From: Acidobacteriota bacterium
GTDB lineage: Bacteria; Acidobacteriota; Terriglobia; Acidiferrales; UBA7541
NCBI GenBank assembly: GCA_003224145.1
Contig: QHYN01000220.1
Coordinates: 1 to 38,971, forward strand
Direction of reading: 5' to 3'
DNA: 38,971 nt
The notes beneath the pieces were generated by a model. The model ran no database searches, was not told where the DNA came from, and saw only the letters and a list, made by a program, of their open reading frames with translations. The stretch's first letter is position 1; each line of letters opens with the position of its first letter. The position numbers and the translations under genes were made by a program. This document shows, in pieces, positions 16,146 to 25,430 of the stretch.

Positions 16146-16937
16146 GTGGGCGAGAACCAGAGTGTCCTGACGATTGCGGCAGGGCTTGGGCCGGCCGCCA
16201 AGGAGGAGACGTGGATCACGGCATCTGATTTTTCCCGGAGCACGACCGCGCACATGCTCCGCGACCTGAAACTCGCGCTTGAGCCACTGCGCCATGCGGG
16301 AATTCAACGGATGCTGGACATCGGCTGCGGCTTTGGCGGGATCGCACGATTCGTCGGCATGCGTCTCGGAGTGAATGACATTCACGGTTTAGATAGAGAC
16401 TTGAGCGTACTGGCAGAGGCACGTGCGAAAGGCGTGGCGGCCGAACTGGCGGACTTGGCAGCGGAGCCGCTGCCGCACTCGGATGGGGCGTTCGATCTCG
16501 TGACGTCATTCGGGATGCTCGACTACTTTGCGGATTTTGACGTCGTGATCCAAGAAATGCAGCGCGTCTTAAGGTCGGGTGGTTACGCCATGGTCTCTTT
16601 GCCCAATCTCGCAGGCTGGCAGAATCGGATCGCCTTGCTCCTCGGGTATCAGCCGCGAGACGTGGAAGTTTCGCAGAAATTCGTGGTGGGCGTGCACCCG
16701 CACTACCGCGCGCGGAAGCCTTCGCCGGTGGGCCACATTCACACCGCAACGACAACGGCATTCTGGGAGCTCATGGAGAGACACGGTTTCGAAACGCTGT
16801 GGGTGACCGGAGCACAGCCGGTGCCGCAGGGATGCGGCTGGCTGGTCGCGCGGCTGGACGGGATTCTCTCCCGCAGCGCGAGTCTCGCGCGCCGCTTCTT
16901 CTACCTCGGAAGGAAGAGGCCGGAGGAAAGCGCATGA
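16146..16937 (+). CDS. Class I SAM-dependent methyltransferase
   Basis: 263 residues from the GTG at 16146, with GGAGG about eight bases upstream inside the end of the preceding gene. Motif I is MLDIGCGFGGIARF (about 56-69), the acidic end of strand 2 is GLDRD, motif II reads FDLVTSFGMLDYF, and the post-motif is LRSGGYAMVSLPNLAGW. This is the Methyltransf_11/23-like pattern. Following the priming transferase directly, it may methylate a sugar of the repeat unit, but the acceptor cannot be told from sequence. Confidence 0.85.
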   Translation: MGENQSVLTIAAGLGPAAKEETWITASDFSRSTTAHMLRDLKLALEPLRHAGIQRMLDIGCGFGGIARFVGMRLGVNDIHGLDRDLSVLAEARAKGVAAELADLAAEPLPHSDGAFDLVTSFGMLDYFADFDVVIQEMQRVLRSGGYAMVSLPNLAGWQNRIALLLGYQPRDVEVSQKFVVGVHPHYRARKPSPVGHIHTATTTAFWELMERHGFETLWVTGAQPVPQGCGWLVARLDGILSRSASLARRFFYLGRKRPEESA

Positions 16938-17021
16938 ACGGTTCCCTGGCAGCGCAATCTGCGGAGTCTGTCGGTGGCTATCGGCAGCGAGCAGAAACAG
17001 CTATCGCGATCGGAGGTGGCA

Positions 17022-17723
17022 ATGCAGATCTTCTTAGATTCCGCCAAGTATGACGAAATCGAAAACTGGTTGACGCAAGGTGTCGTCGACGGCGTCACAA
17101 CCAACCCCAGCATCATGCTCAAAGATAGTGTCTATGATTGCGAGGCTGGGGCCAGGCGGCTCTGCCGCTTGCTCGGCTCCCGTCCTCTCAGCGTTGAGGT
17201 TACCAGCAACAATCCTCGCGAGATGCTAGAACAGGGCCGGACGTTCGCAGGGTGGGCTGAAAACGTCGTGGTCAAGATTCCGATCGTGAATGAGCGCGGA
17301 GAATCCTGCCTGGGCGTCATCCACGGCTTAAGCGGCGAGGGCATTGCGGTCAACACGACGGCCATTCTCTCTTTCAACCAGGCCATTCTCGCAGTCAAGG
17401 CAGGCGCTGCCTACGTCAGCATCTTCGCGGGCCGCATCGCGGACGAAGGAAACGACGCGGCGGTGGTGATCCGAAACGTGCGTCAGTGGCTCGATCAGTG
17501 GAGTTACGCAGCGAAGATCATTGTGGGCAGCATCCGCGCAGTCATCGATATTCAGCAGGCAGCTCTGGCGGGAGCACACATCGTGACGATCCCGCCGCAG
17601 TTCTTACCCAAAATGGTGGACCACAAATACACGCGGGATACCGTCCGGCAATTCAATGAAGATGCGCGCAAGGCACAGGCGCAGATCGCGCATGTTCAGG
17701 CAGCCGCAGCCGTGCATGGCTAG
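17022..17723 (+). CDS. TalC/Fsa-family transaldolase
   Basis: 233 residues from the ATG at 17022, with a strong GGAGG seven bases upstream; an ATG 16 codons earlier is less likely. The family pattern is plain: MQIFLDSAKYDEIE, GVTTNPSIM, NVVVKIPIV with the Schiff-base Lys85 (same number as in E. coli FsaA), then AGAAYVSIFAGRIADEG. In that last motif Phe135 lines up with Tyr131 of FsaA and with Phe178 of transaldolase B. Phe marks transaldolases, Tyr marks fructose-6-phosphate aldolase, so a transaldolase is favoured. It would interconvert fructose 6-phosphate plus erythrose 4-phosphate with sedoheptulose 7-phosphate plus glyceraldehyde 3-phosphate in the cytosol. Such a gene is unusual inside a polysaccharide locus; see the heptose genes at 28.7-31.3 kb. 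Confidence 0.9.
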   Translation: MQIFLDSAKYDEIENWLTQGVVDGVTTNPSIMLKDSVYDCEAGARRLCRLLGSRPLSVEVTSNNPREMLEQGRTFAGWAENVVVKIPIVNERGESCLGVIHGLSGEGIAVNTTAILSFNQAILAVKAGAAYVSIFAGRIADEGNDAAVVIRNVRQWLDQWSYAAKIIVGSIRAVIDIQQAALAGAHIVTIPPQFLPKMVDHKYTRDTVRQFNEDARKAQAQIAHVQAAAAVHG

Positions 17724-17748
17724 GGATGGCCGAAGCGAAGGATAGGGA

Positions 17749-19074
17749 ATGGCGGTAGCGGGTAGAGCCACGGAATTGCTATGGACGCGGGCGAAGGTCC
17801 TGGTTTGGGGGCGGCTCTCGGCCTTGTCGCTCGTGGACCAGGGGCTCATCTCGGGCAGCGGGTTCATTCTCAATCTTCTCCTCGCGCGCTGGTTGCCCGC
17901 TGAGACCTACGGCGCATTTGCTGTAGCTTTCGCGGTGTTTCTTTTCGCCTCCGGCTTTCACAACGTGCTGCTGCTCGAGCCCATGTCCGTGTTCGGCCCG
18001 GCAAGTTATGCAGACCGCTTGCGTGACTATTTCCAGTCTCAGTTGAAGGTTCACGCAGTGCTAGCGGGCACACTCTCGGGGCTCATCCTGCTATCGGCAG
18101 TGGCGCTGAAGGCCTACGGATTGCGGACGCCCCTAACCGGGGCGCTCATGGGGAGCGGGATCGCCTTACCATTCCTGCTGCTTCTTTGGCTTGCCCGGAG
18201 GATGTGCTATGTAGTCCAAAGCCCGTTCTCCGCAGTGATGGGAAGCGTTTTCTACTTCGTCGCGATGGTTGCCGGCCTTGTGGCTCTCCGGCAACGTGGA
18301 ATGCTCAACCCTTTCACGGCCTTTCTCTTGGTGGCGGCAGCCAGCACGCTGGCTTCTGCGCTGCTCCTCTATCAGCACGGGATTTTCGGACCCGGAAGCG
18401 AACCACAGGGTTCGCTGGGGTGGAGAGAGGTGATCCGGGAGAATTGGGGGTACGGGCGCTGGTTGGTCGCCAGCACGGCTTTGTACGCCGCATGCAGCCA
18501 GACGCAAACGTTCCTGACAGCCGGGCTGCTGGGGCTGGGTTTGGCTGGTGTTCTGCGCGCCATGCAGATGCCCTCGCTGGTGATGACACAGATGGTGGTA
18601 GCCAGTGGTTTGCTGGTGATGCCGAGCATGTCCCGCGATTTCGGCCTGGGACGGATTGCTCATCTGCGGAGAAAGGCCACCCTGACCTCGGCTGCCCTCG
18701 CGGCGATCGCTCTAGTTTATGCCGCCGCCCTGTTCGTGGCAGCGTCCCCCATCGAGCGGATTCTCTTCGGCGGCAAATACGCTTCCTTTGCCTGGCTGAT
18801 CCCGCTGCTGGGTCTCATGCCTCTTTGCACCGGATTCGCGACGGGCTACTCGATGGCGCTGCGGGCTTCGCAGAGGCCGCAGTTTGATTTACTGGCCAAC
18901 AGTGTGTCCGCGCCAGTGGCGGTCGTCTCCGCTGTGCTCTTCATTCGTTGGTGGGGCATTGGGGGCGCGGCGGCGAGCACGGTGCTGGGCTTTGCCGCAT
19001 ACGCCGCTGTCTTTTTCCTTTCTTACCGCGCGCGGCCGTGGGATTGCCGAGGAATGGCGCGCAATGGCGATTGA
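17749..19074 (+). CDS. Wzx-like polysaccharide flippase (MOP superfamily)
   Basis: 441 residues with about twelve hydrophobic helices spread along the whole length, the usual size for MOP-superfamily oligosaccharide flippases. The start at 17749 places LVDQGLISGSGFILNLLLAR near residue 27, a typical first helix for this family. It would move the undecaprenyl-linked repeat unit across the inner membrane. The first codons overlap GGCGGTAGCG (17751-17760), which resembles the ops pause element. The stop overlaps the start of the next gene by 11 bases. Confidence 0.88.
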   Translation: MAVAGRATELLWTRAKVLVWGRLSALSLVDQGLISGSGFILNLLLARWLPAETYGAFAVAFAVFLFASGFHNVLLLEPMSVFGPASYADRLRDYFQSQLKVHAVLAGTLSGLILLSAVALKAYGLRTPLTGALMGSGIALPFLLLLWLARRMCYVVQSPFSAVMGSVFYFVAMVAGLVALRQRGMLNPFTAFLLVAAASTLASALLLYQHGIFGPGSEPQGSLGWREVIRENWGYGRWLVASTALYAACSQTQTFLTAGLLGLGLAGVLRAMQMPSLVMTQMVVASGLLVMPSMSRDFGLGRIAHLRRKATLTSAALAAIALVYAAALFVAASPIERILFGGKYASFAWLIPLLGLMPLCTGFATGYSMALRASQRPQFDLLANSVSAPVAVVSAVLFIRWWGIGGAAASTVLGFAAYAAVFFLSYRARPWDCRGMARNGD

Positions 19075-19966
19075 CCGAGGAACGGCGCGACTACTTCTTG
19101 AGGAGCACCGCCAGCGGCCTTTCGATGGCTCGGTTCTTCAGCTTGGGCGGCAGACGGTCCTGTTCAGCGAAAGGCAGCTTCGTGCCTGGGCCGAAGTGAC
19201 GCCCGTCGTCTTGCACTGCATCCCTAGTGAGCGGCTAGGCGGCATGCGCGACGGCAACGGGGCGACGGGTAGGAGGCTGGACGATGAGGTGTTCTTCAAG
19301 TTGCTGGGCTTTGGGGAGGTGCAGAGCTGCGACGTGAGTCCCTACGAAGGCGCCACGCTGCTGGCGGATTTGAACCAGCCTGTCACTCCGGCCATGCAAG
19401 GGCGCTTTGACATGATCTTCAACGGTGGCACCCTGGAGCACATCTTCGACATGCGGGCCGCGCTGGCCAATGTTCATAAGATGCTTAGGGTGGGCGGTCG
19501 CGCGATTCACATCGCCCCGTCTTCCAACACGATAGATCACGGGTTCTATTCTATCTCACCAACCTTGTTCGACGACTACTATAGCGCCAACCATTATTCC
19601 ATCCTGACGCTGTACTTATTTGAGTGCCACAGCTGGACCGGAGAGTGGGCGATCTACGATTACGGAAGGGGGCGGATGGACAGCCGGTTGGGCCGGACCT
19701 GCAGCGCAAAGATGGCCGGCGTGTATTGTGTGGTGCAGAAGACGGCGGGCTCAACTGCAGACGCCGTTCCGGCGCAGACTGATTTCGCCCGCCTTTGGCA
19801 GTCGGGTCGAGAAGACGGGGGTTCGGCACGCATGACCCCGCTCAAGGAAGCGGTCACGGAGCATTTTCCGGATGCGGCAGAAATGGTGTTCTGGACTCGA
19901 GGCCTAGTTTGGCGGCAACCAAGCGTGCGACGCAGGTCCATGCCCCCGCTCGTTCACAGATACTAA
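19064..19966 (+). CDS. SAM-dependent methyltransferase-like protein
   Basis: 300 residues from the ATG at 19064, which overlaps the flippase stop by 11 bases and has GAGGAA nine bases upstream; the longer in-frame extension would run through the flippase gene. The middle reads CDVSPYEGATLLADLN, then FDMIFNGGTLEHIFDMRAAL and MLRVGGRAIHIAPSSN, the second half of a class I methyltransferase fold. The glycine-rich motif I is not obvious, so SAM binding is uncertain. Proteins of this kind occur in sugar-modification clusters. The C-terminal third is less conserved and Arg-rich. Confidence 0.65.
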   Translation: MAIDRGTARLLLEEHRQRPFDGSVLQLGRQTVLFSERQLRAWAEVTPVVLHCIPSERLGGMRDGNGATGRRLDDEVFFKLLGFGEVQSCDVSPYEGATLLADLNQPVTPAMQGRFDMIFNGGTLEHIFDMRAALANVHKMLRVGGRAIHIAPSSNTIDHGFYSISPTLFDDYYSANHYSILTLYLFECHSWTGEWAIYDYGRGRMDSRLGRTCSAKMAGVYCVVQKTAGSTADAVPAQTDFARLWQSGREDGGSARMTPLKEAVTEHFPDAAEMVFWTRGLVWRQPSVRRRSMPPLVHRY

Positions 19967-19997
19967 GGGGGCGTTCCAACCCGTTGAGGTTAAGGAC

Positions 19998-20801
19998 ATG
20001 GGTCTCCTGAGTTTTATGCGAGAAGTAAGCGGCGCTCCCTGCTACAGACGCTCGCTGAGCGCCACAGCCAAGTATGGCTATGCCAAATGGGTGCTATCTC
20101 GATTCCGAGAGAATGATCCTGAGAAATTCCTGCAGGGACTCGGAGTCCGGGCCAGTCGCACATTGAGGGGCTATGAGCAATGGCGGCCAGAGTTGGAACG
20201 GGTAGTCCACGACGTCCAGCAGGCGTCGGACGGTCAGGGCGGGGTCAGCTCAGCAGATGGCTTGGTGCTTTACGGGTTGGTGCGGGCGCTTGAGCCCGAT
20301 TATGTGGTTGAGACGGGCGTGGCTGCGGGGGTTTCTACATCTTATATCGGCGCGGGCCTGATTGATAACGGCCATGGCCACCTGTTTTCAATCGAACTGC
20401 CTCCCGCGGAGGAACTCGCGCTCGTATGCGCGGACGGATCCCGGTACATCTGGCAGGACCGGGGGGTTGGCTGGGCGATTCCGGCGAGCATCCGAGCGGG
20501 CTTGGGAGGCCGACATCGCTTGATTCTCCGTGACGTTCGAAAGGCCCTCGCGGAGCTACTGCGGGAGATCCCCTATGTTGACATCTTTTTCCACGACGAC
20601 CTTCATGCGCCCGAACACATGCTTTGGGAGTACTCGCTCGTTTGGCCTCGGATTCGGCCTGGGGGCGTCCTAGTCTCAGACGACTCCAACTACGGCTGGA
20701 TTCAGTTCTGCAGGGAATTGCGACGAGGGGAAGAGGGATTCCCGAATCTTGACAGGCTTACGGCCCTCCGAAAGGGCCTCCGAACAGCCCCCAGCGAATA
20801 G
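19998..20801 (+). CDS. Class I methyltransferase-like protein (Methyltransf_24 type)
   Basis: 267 residues; GAGG lies about nine bases before the ATG. DYVVETGVAAGVSTSYIGAG (about 101-120) is motif I with the acidic Glu. FSIELPP follows at the strand 2 acidic position. VDIFFHDDLH (about 194-203) gives a metal-like His-Asp-Asp cluster as in Methyltransf_24/CmcI-type enzymes, and GGVLVSDDSNYG follows. The N-terminal ~80 residues are extra. An O-methyltransferase acting on a glycan is likely; the substrate is unknown. Confidence 0.75.
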   Translation: MGLLSFMREVSGAPCYRRSLSATAKYGYAKWVLSRFRENDPEKFLQGLGVRASRTLRGYEQWRPELERVVHDVQQASDGQGGVSSADGLVLYGLVRALEPDYVVETGVAAGVSTSYIGAGLIDNGHGHLFSIELPPAEELALVCADGSRYIWQDRGVGWAIPASIRAGLGGRHRLILRDVRKALAELLREIPYVDIFFHDDLHAPEHMLWEYSLVWPRIRPGGVLVSDDSNYGWIQFCRELRRGEEGFPNLDRLTALRKGLRTAPSE

Positions 20802-20885
20802 GGTGTTCAACCGGCAGATCTCTAGTGCTGCGCTCGGGTGCCATGCTGGGTGGTTGCGGGATACGGGCCGAAGGGTGCTGCCCTC

Positions 20886-22082
20886 ATGAGGATAGCGATT
20901 TTCGACTACGCAGTCGCCCCAACGAACGCAATCGGGCGCTGTCATTTGTACATGCTTGAAGCATTGCAAAGGGAACACGATTTCACAGTGTTCTCAATTC
21001 GTTTCGAGAATCCTAACCCTGAGCTTATCCGCTGGGTTCGGATTCCCGCGCCGACGCGCCCCGGAGCCCTCGTCTTCCTGGCTTTCCATTTCCTTGCGCC
21101 TCTTTATTACTGGTGGCACCGGCTTCGTCAGGGTACTCGATTCGACCTCGTACAGCTCGTGGGGAGTGACATGAGCTTCGGGGACGTCTCTTATGCACAA
21201 TTCTGTAACCGCACCTACTTGGTTCGCCACTGGAAACAATCTGGGGCGCGCGGTTTGCGGAGGGTCTTCTGCTGGCTTAGCCACTGGCTTCGCGCTTTGG
21301 CGGAGCCGTCGGTCTACCGGCGTGCCCAACACATCATTGTTCCATCCCTCGGCTTGGCGAGAGAGCTGCGAGCGGAATATCCATTCGTTGCCGACAAGAT
21401 TTATGTCTTGCCGAACCCGGTAGATACCGGGCAAATGCGCCGCCCATGCGATTTCGACCGGAAAAGGCTACGCGAGCAACTCGGTCTAGCGCCGGAAGAC
21501 GTGGCACTTGCATTCGTTGCACTTGGGCACTACGAGCGAAAAGGGCTGCCGCTTCTCATGCAGGCTCTGGCGCAGCTGCGGGATCGGCACGCAAAACTCG
21601 TCATTGTGGGAGGCCGAGCGGGTCTCGTAGAGACATACCGGCAGCGCGGAGAGCGTATGGGGCTACACGGCCGAATGGTCTTCACCGGAATGCAGCGGGA
21701 TGTGCGTCCGTATCTTTGGGCCGCCGACGGATTCGCGTTCCCGTCACATTACGAAGCCTTCCCCCTAGTGGCGCTAGAGGCAGCGGCGGCAGCGCTGCCC
21801 TTGGTTGTTACACCGTTGAACGGCGTGGAAGAGTTCCTTATCCACGGCGGGAACGGGATTCTAGTGGAGCGGTCGGTGGAGGGGGTCTGCAGAGGGCTTT
21901 CCCGCCTTCTCGAAATGTCGCCGCAAGCGCGACGCGAGATGGGGGCGCACGCCCAGCGGGACGTGGCGCGGTACGACACATCGCACTTCATTGCCGGATG
22001 GCGAAAGTTCTACGGCGAGTTGCGCGAAGCGCAAGGCCAGGTGTGCACTGAGGCTTGCGGGGAGCGGGTCGGGCGGCAATGA
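20886..22082 (+). CDS. GT4 family glycosyltransferase
   Basis: 398 residues from the ATG at 20886 (MRIAIFDYAVAPTNAIG). GT-B fold: the C-terminal domain has VLPNPVDTG, ALGHYERKGLPLLMQAL, VIVGGRAGL, and the EX7E motif in FPSHYEAFPLVALEA, which binds the nucleotide sugar. It would add a sugar to the lipid-linked repeat unit at the cytoplasmic face. The stop overlaps the next start in ATGA, suggesting translational coupling with the polymerase gene. Confidence 0.88.
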   Translation: MRIAIFDYAVAPTNAIGRCHLYMLEALQREHDFTVFSIRFENPNPELIRWVRIPAPTRPGALVFLAFHFLAPLYYWWHRLRQGTRFDLVQLVGSDMSFGDVSYAQFCNRTYLVRHWKQSGARGLRRVFCWLSHWLRALAEPSVYRRAQHIIVPSLGLARELRAEYPFVADKIYVLPNPVDTGQMRRPCDFDRKRLREQLGLAPEDVALAFVALGHYERKGLPLLMQALAQLRDRHAKLVIVGGRAGLVETYRQRGERMGLHGRMVFTGMQRDVRPYLWAADGFAFPSHYEAFPLVALEAAAAALPLVVTPLNGVEEFLIHGGNGILVERSVEGVCRGLSRLLEMSPQARREMGAHAQRDVARYDTSHFIAGWRKFYGELREAQGQVCTEACGERVGRQ

Positions 22083-23464
22083 CGACGAACGACCTGTTGG
22101 CCGGCGCTCTCCGCGAGGTCTACCCGATTACGCTGACCCTTTTCTGGATTTTCGCGCTCGGGGTCCTTTTTCTGCGCCCCCGCTGGGCTCTTCTGAGTCT
22201 ACTCCTGGGGGCTAACGTGAACGTCATCACACCTGGGTTTTTGTCAGCCACGTCGGTGGGATGGCAAAACGGCGTGCAAACGCTGGTGCTGCCGACCGTC
22301 CTCCTGCTGCGCCTGACGGGCTTCAAAGTGCCTAGGCTCCGGCTGGGGTTCCCCGCCATGGCATGGGCAGCCCTGACGCTCTACGCTGCTGTCTCGACCC
22401 TATGGAGCCCATTCAAGCTGTCGGGTGTGAAGATGATCGGGTTCCTGGCGGGGTGGTTTATCTTGTATCTGGTTTTCCATCTGGCGTGGGAACGCAGGAT
22501 TCTCGACGAGGGCTTGCTGATTGCGGCGCTGTGGTGCAGCTTGGGCCTCGCGTGCATTCAGACCTACGTCTTGGGCAGCCCCGAGCAAGTCGTGACCCAT
22601 CAGTTCACGTCCTTCACCGCCGCGGAGTCATTCGCCATATTTCTCAGTTCGATCCTTGCCCTTTTGCTCTTCTCGACGGGCCGACCTTGGCTGCATGGCG
22701 TGAGCCTTGCAGCATGCGTGCTCGGTGTCATCCTCGCCGGGGACCGCACCGCGCTGATTGGGCTCGCGTCCCTGCTGTTTGTATGGCTTTTGCATAGGAA
22801 GAAGGCAATTGGGACGAGATATGGTGTGCGGTTTGCGGCTGTGGTTCCCCCGTTCGTCGTACTCTTGCTCCTTTTTTTGGGCTTTCGTGCGGGTATGGCC
22901 TGGGGGATGCCCGAAAGCAGGCTAAATGAGCTCATGCAACTCGGGTCGAATTCGGTGGCGACCCTCCAGGATATAGGCACGGTCGCCTTTCGGCTAGACA
23001 TGTACGAGAGCACCCTGTCTGAGGTCTCCGGGCGTGCCCTTCCGGCGTTGGTCTTCGGGTCGGGGACGGCTAGTGGGGGAACGCTTTCCTTTGGGGGCCA
23101 GGAGCAATATGTGATTGGGATGGACCCCAACCGGACGATTCACGACGAATTTCTGAGGGCGCTTTACGAGTGGGGGCTGATTGGCCTCGGCTTGGGGTTG
23201 GCCCTAATTTTTCATCTTGCCGGCCGCTCCTGGCACTTGGCGGTGCGCGAGGGTTCCCTTCCCGCGATGGCGGTCGTAGGGATGCTGCCCGCGATGTTGC
23301 TCCTCCTTGTCGACGGCAACCCTTTGTCAAGCCCCGCCGAGACGATGGGCATGGGGTTGCTACTCGTCCTCACATACGGGTTCTCGGCGGGCCCGCAGGT
23401 AGCGAAGATGCGGGCGCGGGCGACGTTGGCGAAGTCATCGCAGAAACGGTCGGTTGCGGAATGA
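22079..23464 (+). CDS. Wzy-like O-antigen/exopolysaccharide polymerase or ligase
   Basis: 461 residues from the ATG at 22079 in an ATGA overlap. Ten to twelve hydrophobic helices, with a larger loop at roughly residues 290-370 containing FGSGTASGGTLSFGGQ and NRTIHDEFLRALYEWGLIGL. That H-x-x-(Y/F)-L-x-x-L-Y-E-x-G-L pattern is typical of the Wzy_C/O-antigen ligase family. It would polymerise flipped repeat units in the periplasm. With the flippase, chain-length protein and SLBB exporter also present, a Wzy-dependent pathway is the natural reading. A ligase role cannot be excluded from sequence. Confidence 0.85.
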   Translation: MTTNDLLAGALREVYPITLTLFWIFALGVLFLRPRWALLSLLLGANVNVITPGFLSATSVGWQNGVQTLVLPTVLLLRLTGFKVPRLRLGFPAMAWAALTLYAAVSTLWSPFKLSGVKMIGFLAGWFILYLVFHLAWERRILDEGLLIAALWCSLGLACIQTYVLGSPEQVVTHQFTSFTAAESFAIFLSSILALLLFSTGRPWLHGVSLAACVLGVILAGDRTALIGLASLLFVWLLHRKKAIGTRYGVRFAAVVPPFVVLLLLFLGFRAGMAWGMPESRLNELMQLGSNSVATLQDIGTVAFRLDMYESTLSEVSGRALPALVFGSGTASGGTLSFGGQEQYVIGMDPNRTIHDEFLRALYEWGLIGLGLGLALIFHLAGRSWHLAVREGSLPAMAVVGMLPAMLLLLVDGNPLSSPAETMGMGLLLVLTYGFSAGPQVAKMRARATLAKSSQKRSVAE

Positions 23465-24669
23465 CGCCAGCCGCATCGCCACAGGGGAGAGTGGTCGCGG
23501 CTGGTTCCTCCAGTCGCGTTCTCGCTGCGCGCGTAGCACTGCTGGGTGGTAGGATGCTGGCCCCTTACGAGCGACCGTGGCTGGAGGCCCTCCAGGAGCG
23601 TGTCGAGTATCTGCGCGTCTTTGTAGCGGAGTGGCCCAATCGGCGCCTTCCCTGGCGGAAGGATTTCGGGAAGTTAAGGGTCACGGTGTTGAACGCGCTT
23701 GTAGTGAGGGTGGTGCACAGACATCCGTCGGGATTTGCCGACCCGGACGAGAGGCTGATTCCGTATAACGCCGTCTGCCAGCTCCGTCGGATTCGACCCG
23801 ACGTCATCATCGCCGCGGAACTTGGGGCGGCGACGCTTCAGGCTATTGGGTATGCGCGGTTGAGGCCCTCGGCAAGGGTGGTTATTGTCGTGGGGCTCTC
23901 CGAGAGAACAGAGGCCGGCCGTGGGGTTCTTCGCAGGCTTCTGCGCAGGTTTCTGCTGCGGCGCGCAGATGCGATCATCACGATCGGCTCAGGCTCGGTG
24001 AGGTACCTGGAACGGTTCGGGGTGGGCCGGAAAGCAATTTTTGTCATGCCGCGCACTACAGACATGCGACCTTTCCTCGATTTGCCGCTGAGCCGCGATG
24101 AGGAGGGTGCGGGCCGGTTGTTCTTCCCAGGCCAGTTCATACAGCGCAAGGGACTGCTGCCGTTCCTCGATGTGCTCTCTCGCTGGGCGACAGCACACCG
24201 TGATCGATGCGTGCAATTCTGGCTCCTTGGTGAAGGGCCCGAGCGAATGGCTCTTGAACATTACCCCACTTCGCCTAACCTGAGCCTCCGCCTCTGGCCG
24301 GGTGTGCCGTACGACGAGTTGCCCCGCTTCTACGGGCAGGCGGGCATACTGGCATTCCCAACTCTGGCCGATGAGTGGGGCCTTGTCGTGAACGAGGCCC
24401 TTGCCTCGGGCGTGCCGGTGCTGGGGAGTGAGCACAGCCAAGCGGTCGTAGAGCTAGTGCACGATGGGGAGACTGGGTGGAGGTTTAACCCGGAGAAGCC
24501 AGACGATACGTACGAGGCAATTGACCGGGCTCTATCGACCCCTCGCGAGCGGTTGGCGGCGATGCGTGCCGCGGCTCGGAGAAGCGTCGAGACGGTCACC
24601 CCCGAGCTTGCGGCAGACCAAGTCGTGGAGGCCCTGCACTTTGCTCTTTCGGGGAAACGTGGCGGCTGA
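23461..24669 (+). CDS. GT4 family glycosyltransferase
   Basis: 402 residues from the ATG at 23461, in an ATGA overlap with the polymerase stop; an open extension upstream lies inside the polymerase gene and is rejected. The C-terminal GT-B half has FPGQFIQRKGLLPFLDVL, WLLGEGPERM and FPTLADEWGLVVNEALASG. In that last motif the first Glu of EX7E is Asp, as judged by alignment with the E(P/G)WGLVVNEA pattern. The N-terminal acceptor domain is divergent and Arg-rich. It probably adds one sugar to the repeat unit. Confidence 0.85.
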   Translation: MTPAASPQGRVVAAGSSSRVLAARVALLGGRMLAPYERPWLEALQERVEYLRVFVAEWPNRRLPWRKDFGKLRVTVLNALVVRVVHRHPSGFADPDERLIPYNAVCQLRRIRPDVIIAAELGAATLQAIGYARLRPSARVVIVVGLSERTEAGRGVLRRLLRRFLLRRADAIITIGSGSVRYLERFGVGRKAIFVMPRTTDMRPFLDLPLSRDEEGAGRLFFPGQFIQRKGLLPFLDVLSRWATAHRDRCVQFWLLGEGPERMALEHYPTSPNLSLRLWPGVPYDELPRFYGQAGILAFPTLADEWGLVVNEALASGVPVLGSEHSQAVVELVHDGETGWRFNPEKPDDTYEAIDRALSTPRERLAAMRAAARRSVETVTPELAADQVVEALHFALSGKRGG

Positions 24670-24764
24670 GCTGCCCGACTCTGACATCCTGGGGAACCGA
24701 GATGGTGGTCCCCCCTAGGGCAAGGTGACGTAGGGGCAGTGAAAAGGGGGTCGAGAGGTTTGCT

Positions 24765-25430
24765 TTGAGGACTGACGCAACGCTCAGGTGGGTCAAAGGC
24801 CCAAAGGTCCTGGACATAGGGTGCACGGGGCACGTCGTAGAAATCGGTTCGCCCTATTGGTTGCACGGTCGCTTGCGAGAGAACTTTCCTTCGGTGACCG
24901 GAGTCGATATCTCTGCTGAGAATGTCGAGACTCTGAGAAAGCACGGCTTGGGTGACGTGTATGTGGAGAGTGCTGAATCCTTTGACCTCTCGCAGAAATT
25001 CGACACGATCGTCGCTGGGGAGCTAATTGAGCATCTTTCAAACCCAGGCCTGTTTCTGCAGCAAGCGCGCCGACACTTGGGCGACCAGGGAAGGCTTGTA
25101 CTTACTACACCGAACCCGTTCTCTTTGGCGTACCTGCTTTACGCGATTCTCAAGTTTCCGCGGACGTGCCAGAACCCACAGCACGCCTGCTGGTTCTGCC
25201 CGCGGACAATGATCGAGCTCGCTGAGAGATTCGGGTTCAAAGTGGTGTATTTCGAACTGATAGACGACTACCGCTCGGATGATCCTTCATTCGTATATCG
25301 GCTATTCGGCAAGTTGATGATGATCTTTAGCCCGGTCATTCCGAAGCAGATGAAAAAGACCATGCTATTCGTGCTGGCGCCGAACGCGAATGGCCACAGC
25401 GTGTTGAAGCGTCGACTGCCAGACGAATGA
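24765..25430 (+). CDS. Class I SAM-dependent methyltransferase
   Basis: 221 residues from a TTG at 24765, with GAGG six bases upstream; no ATG fits. Motif I is KVLDIGCTGHVVEIG, a variant with TGH after GC. The acidic strand 2 end is GVDISAENVE, then FDTIVAGELIEHLSNPG and LGDQGRLVLTTPNPFSLAYL. CWFCPRTMIELAERFGF follows, typical of Methyltransf_23-type proteins in glycan clusters. Codons such as AGG, ATA and TTG look more frequent here than in the gene that follows. The stop overlaps the next ATG. Confidence 0.82.
   Translation: MRTDATLRWVKGPKVLDIGCTGHVVEIGSPYWLHGRLRENFPSVTGVDISAENVETLRKHGLGDVYVESAESFDLSQKFDTIVAGELIEHLSNPGLFLQQARRHLGDQGRLVLTTPNPFSLAYLLYAILKFPRTCQNPQHACWFCPRTMIELAERFGFKVVYFELIDDYRSDDPSFVYRLFGKLMMIFSPVIPKQMKKTMLFVLAPNANGHSVLKRRLPDE

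Noticed and set aside
16934-17053. 39-codon frame starting in an ATGA overlap after the first methyltransferase
   Set aside because: It overlaps the well-supported start and ribosome-binding site of the transaldolase gene and encodes nothing recognisable.
24691-24715. GGGGAACC...GGTCCCCC hairpin after the second GT4 gene
   Set aside because: It has a mismatch and no T-tract, and the operon continues 50 bases later, so a terminator call is not supported.
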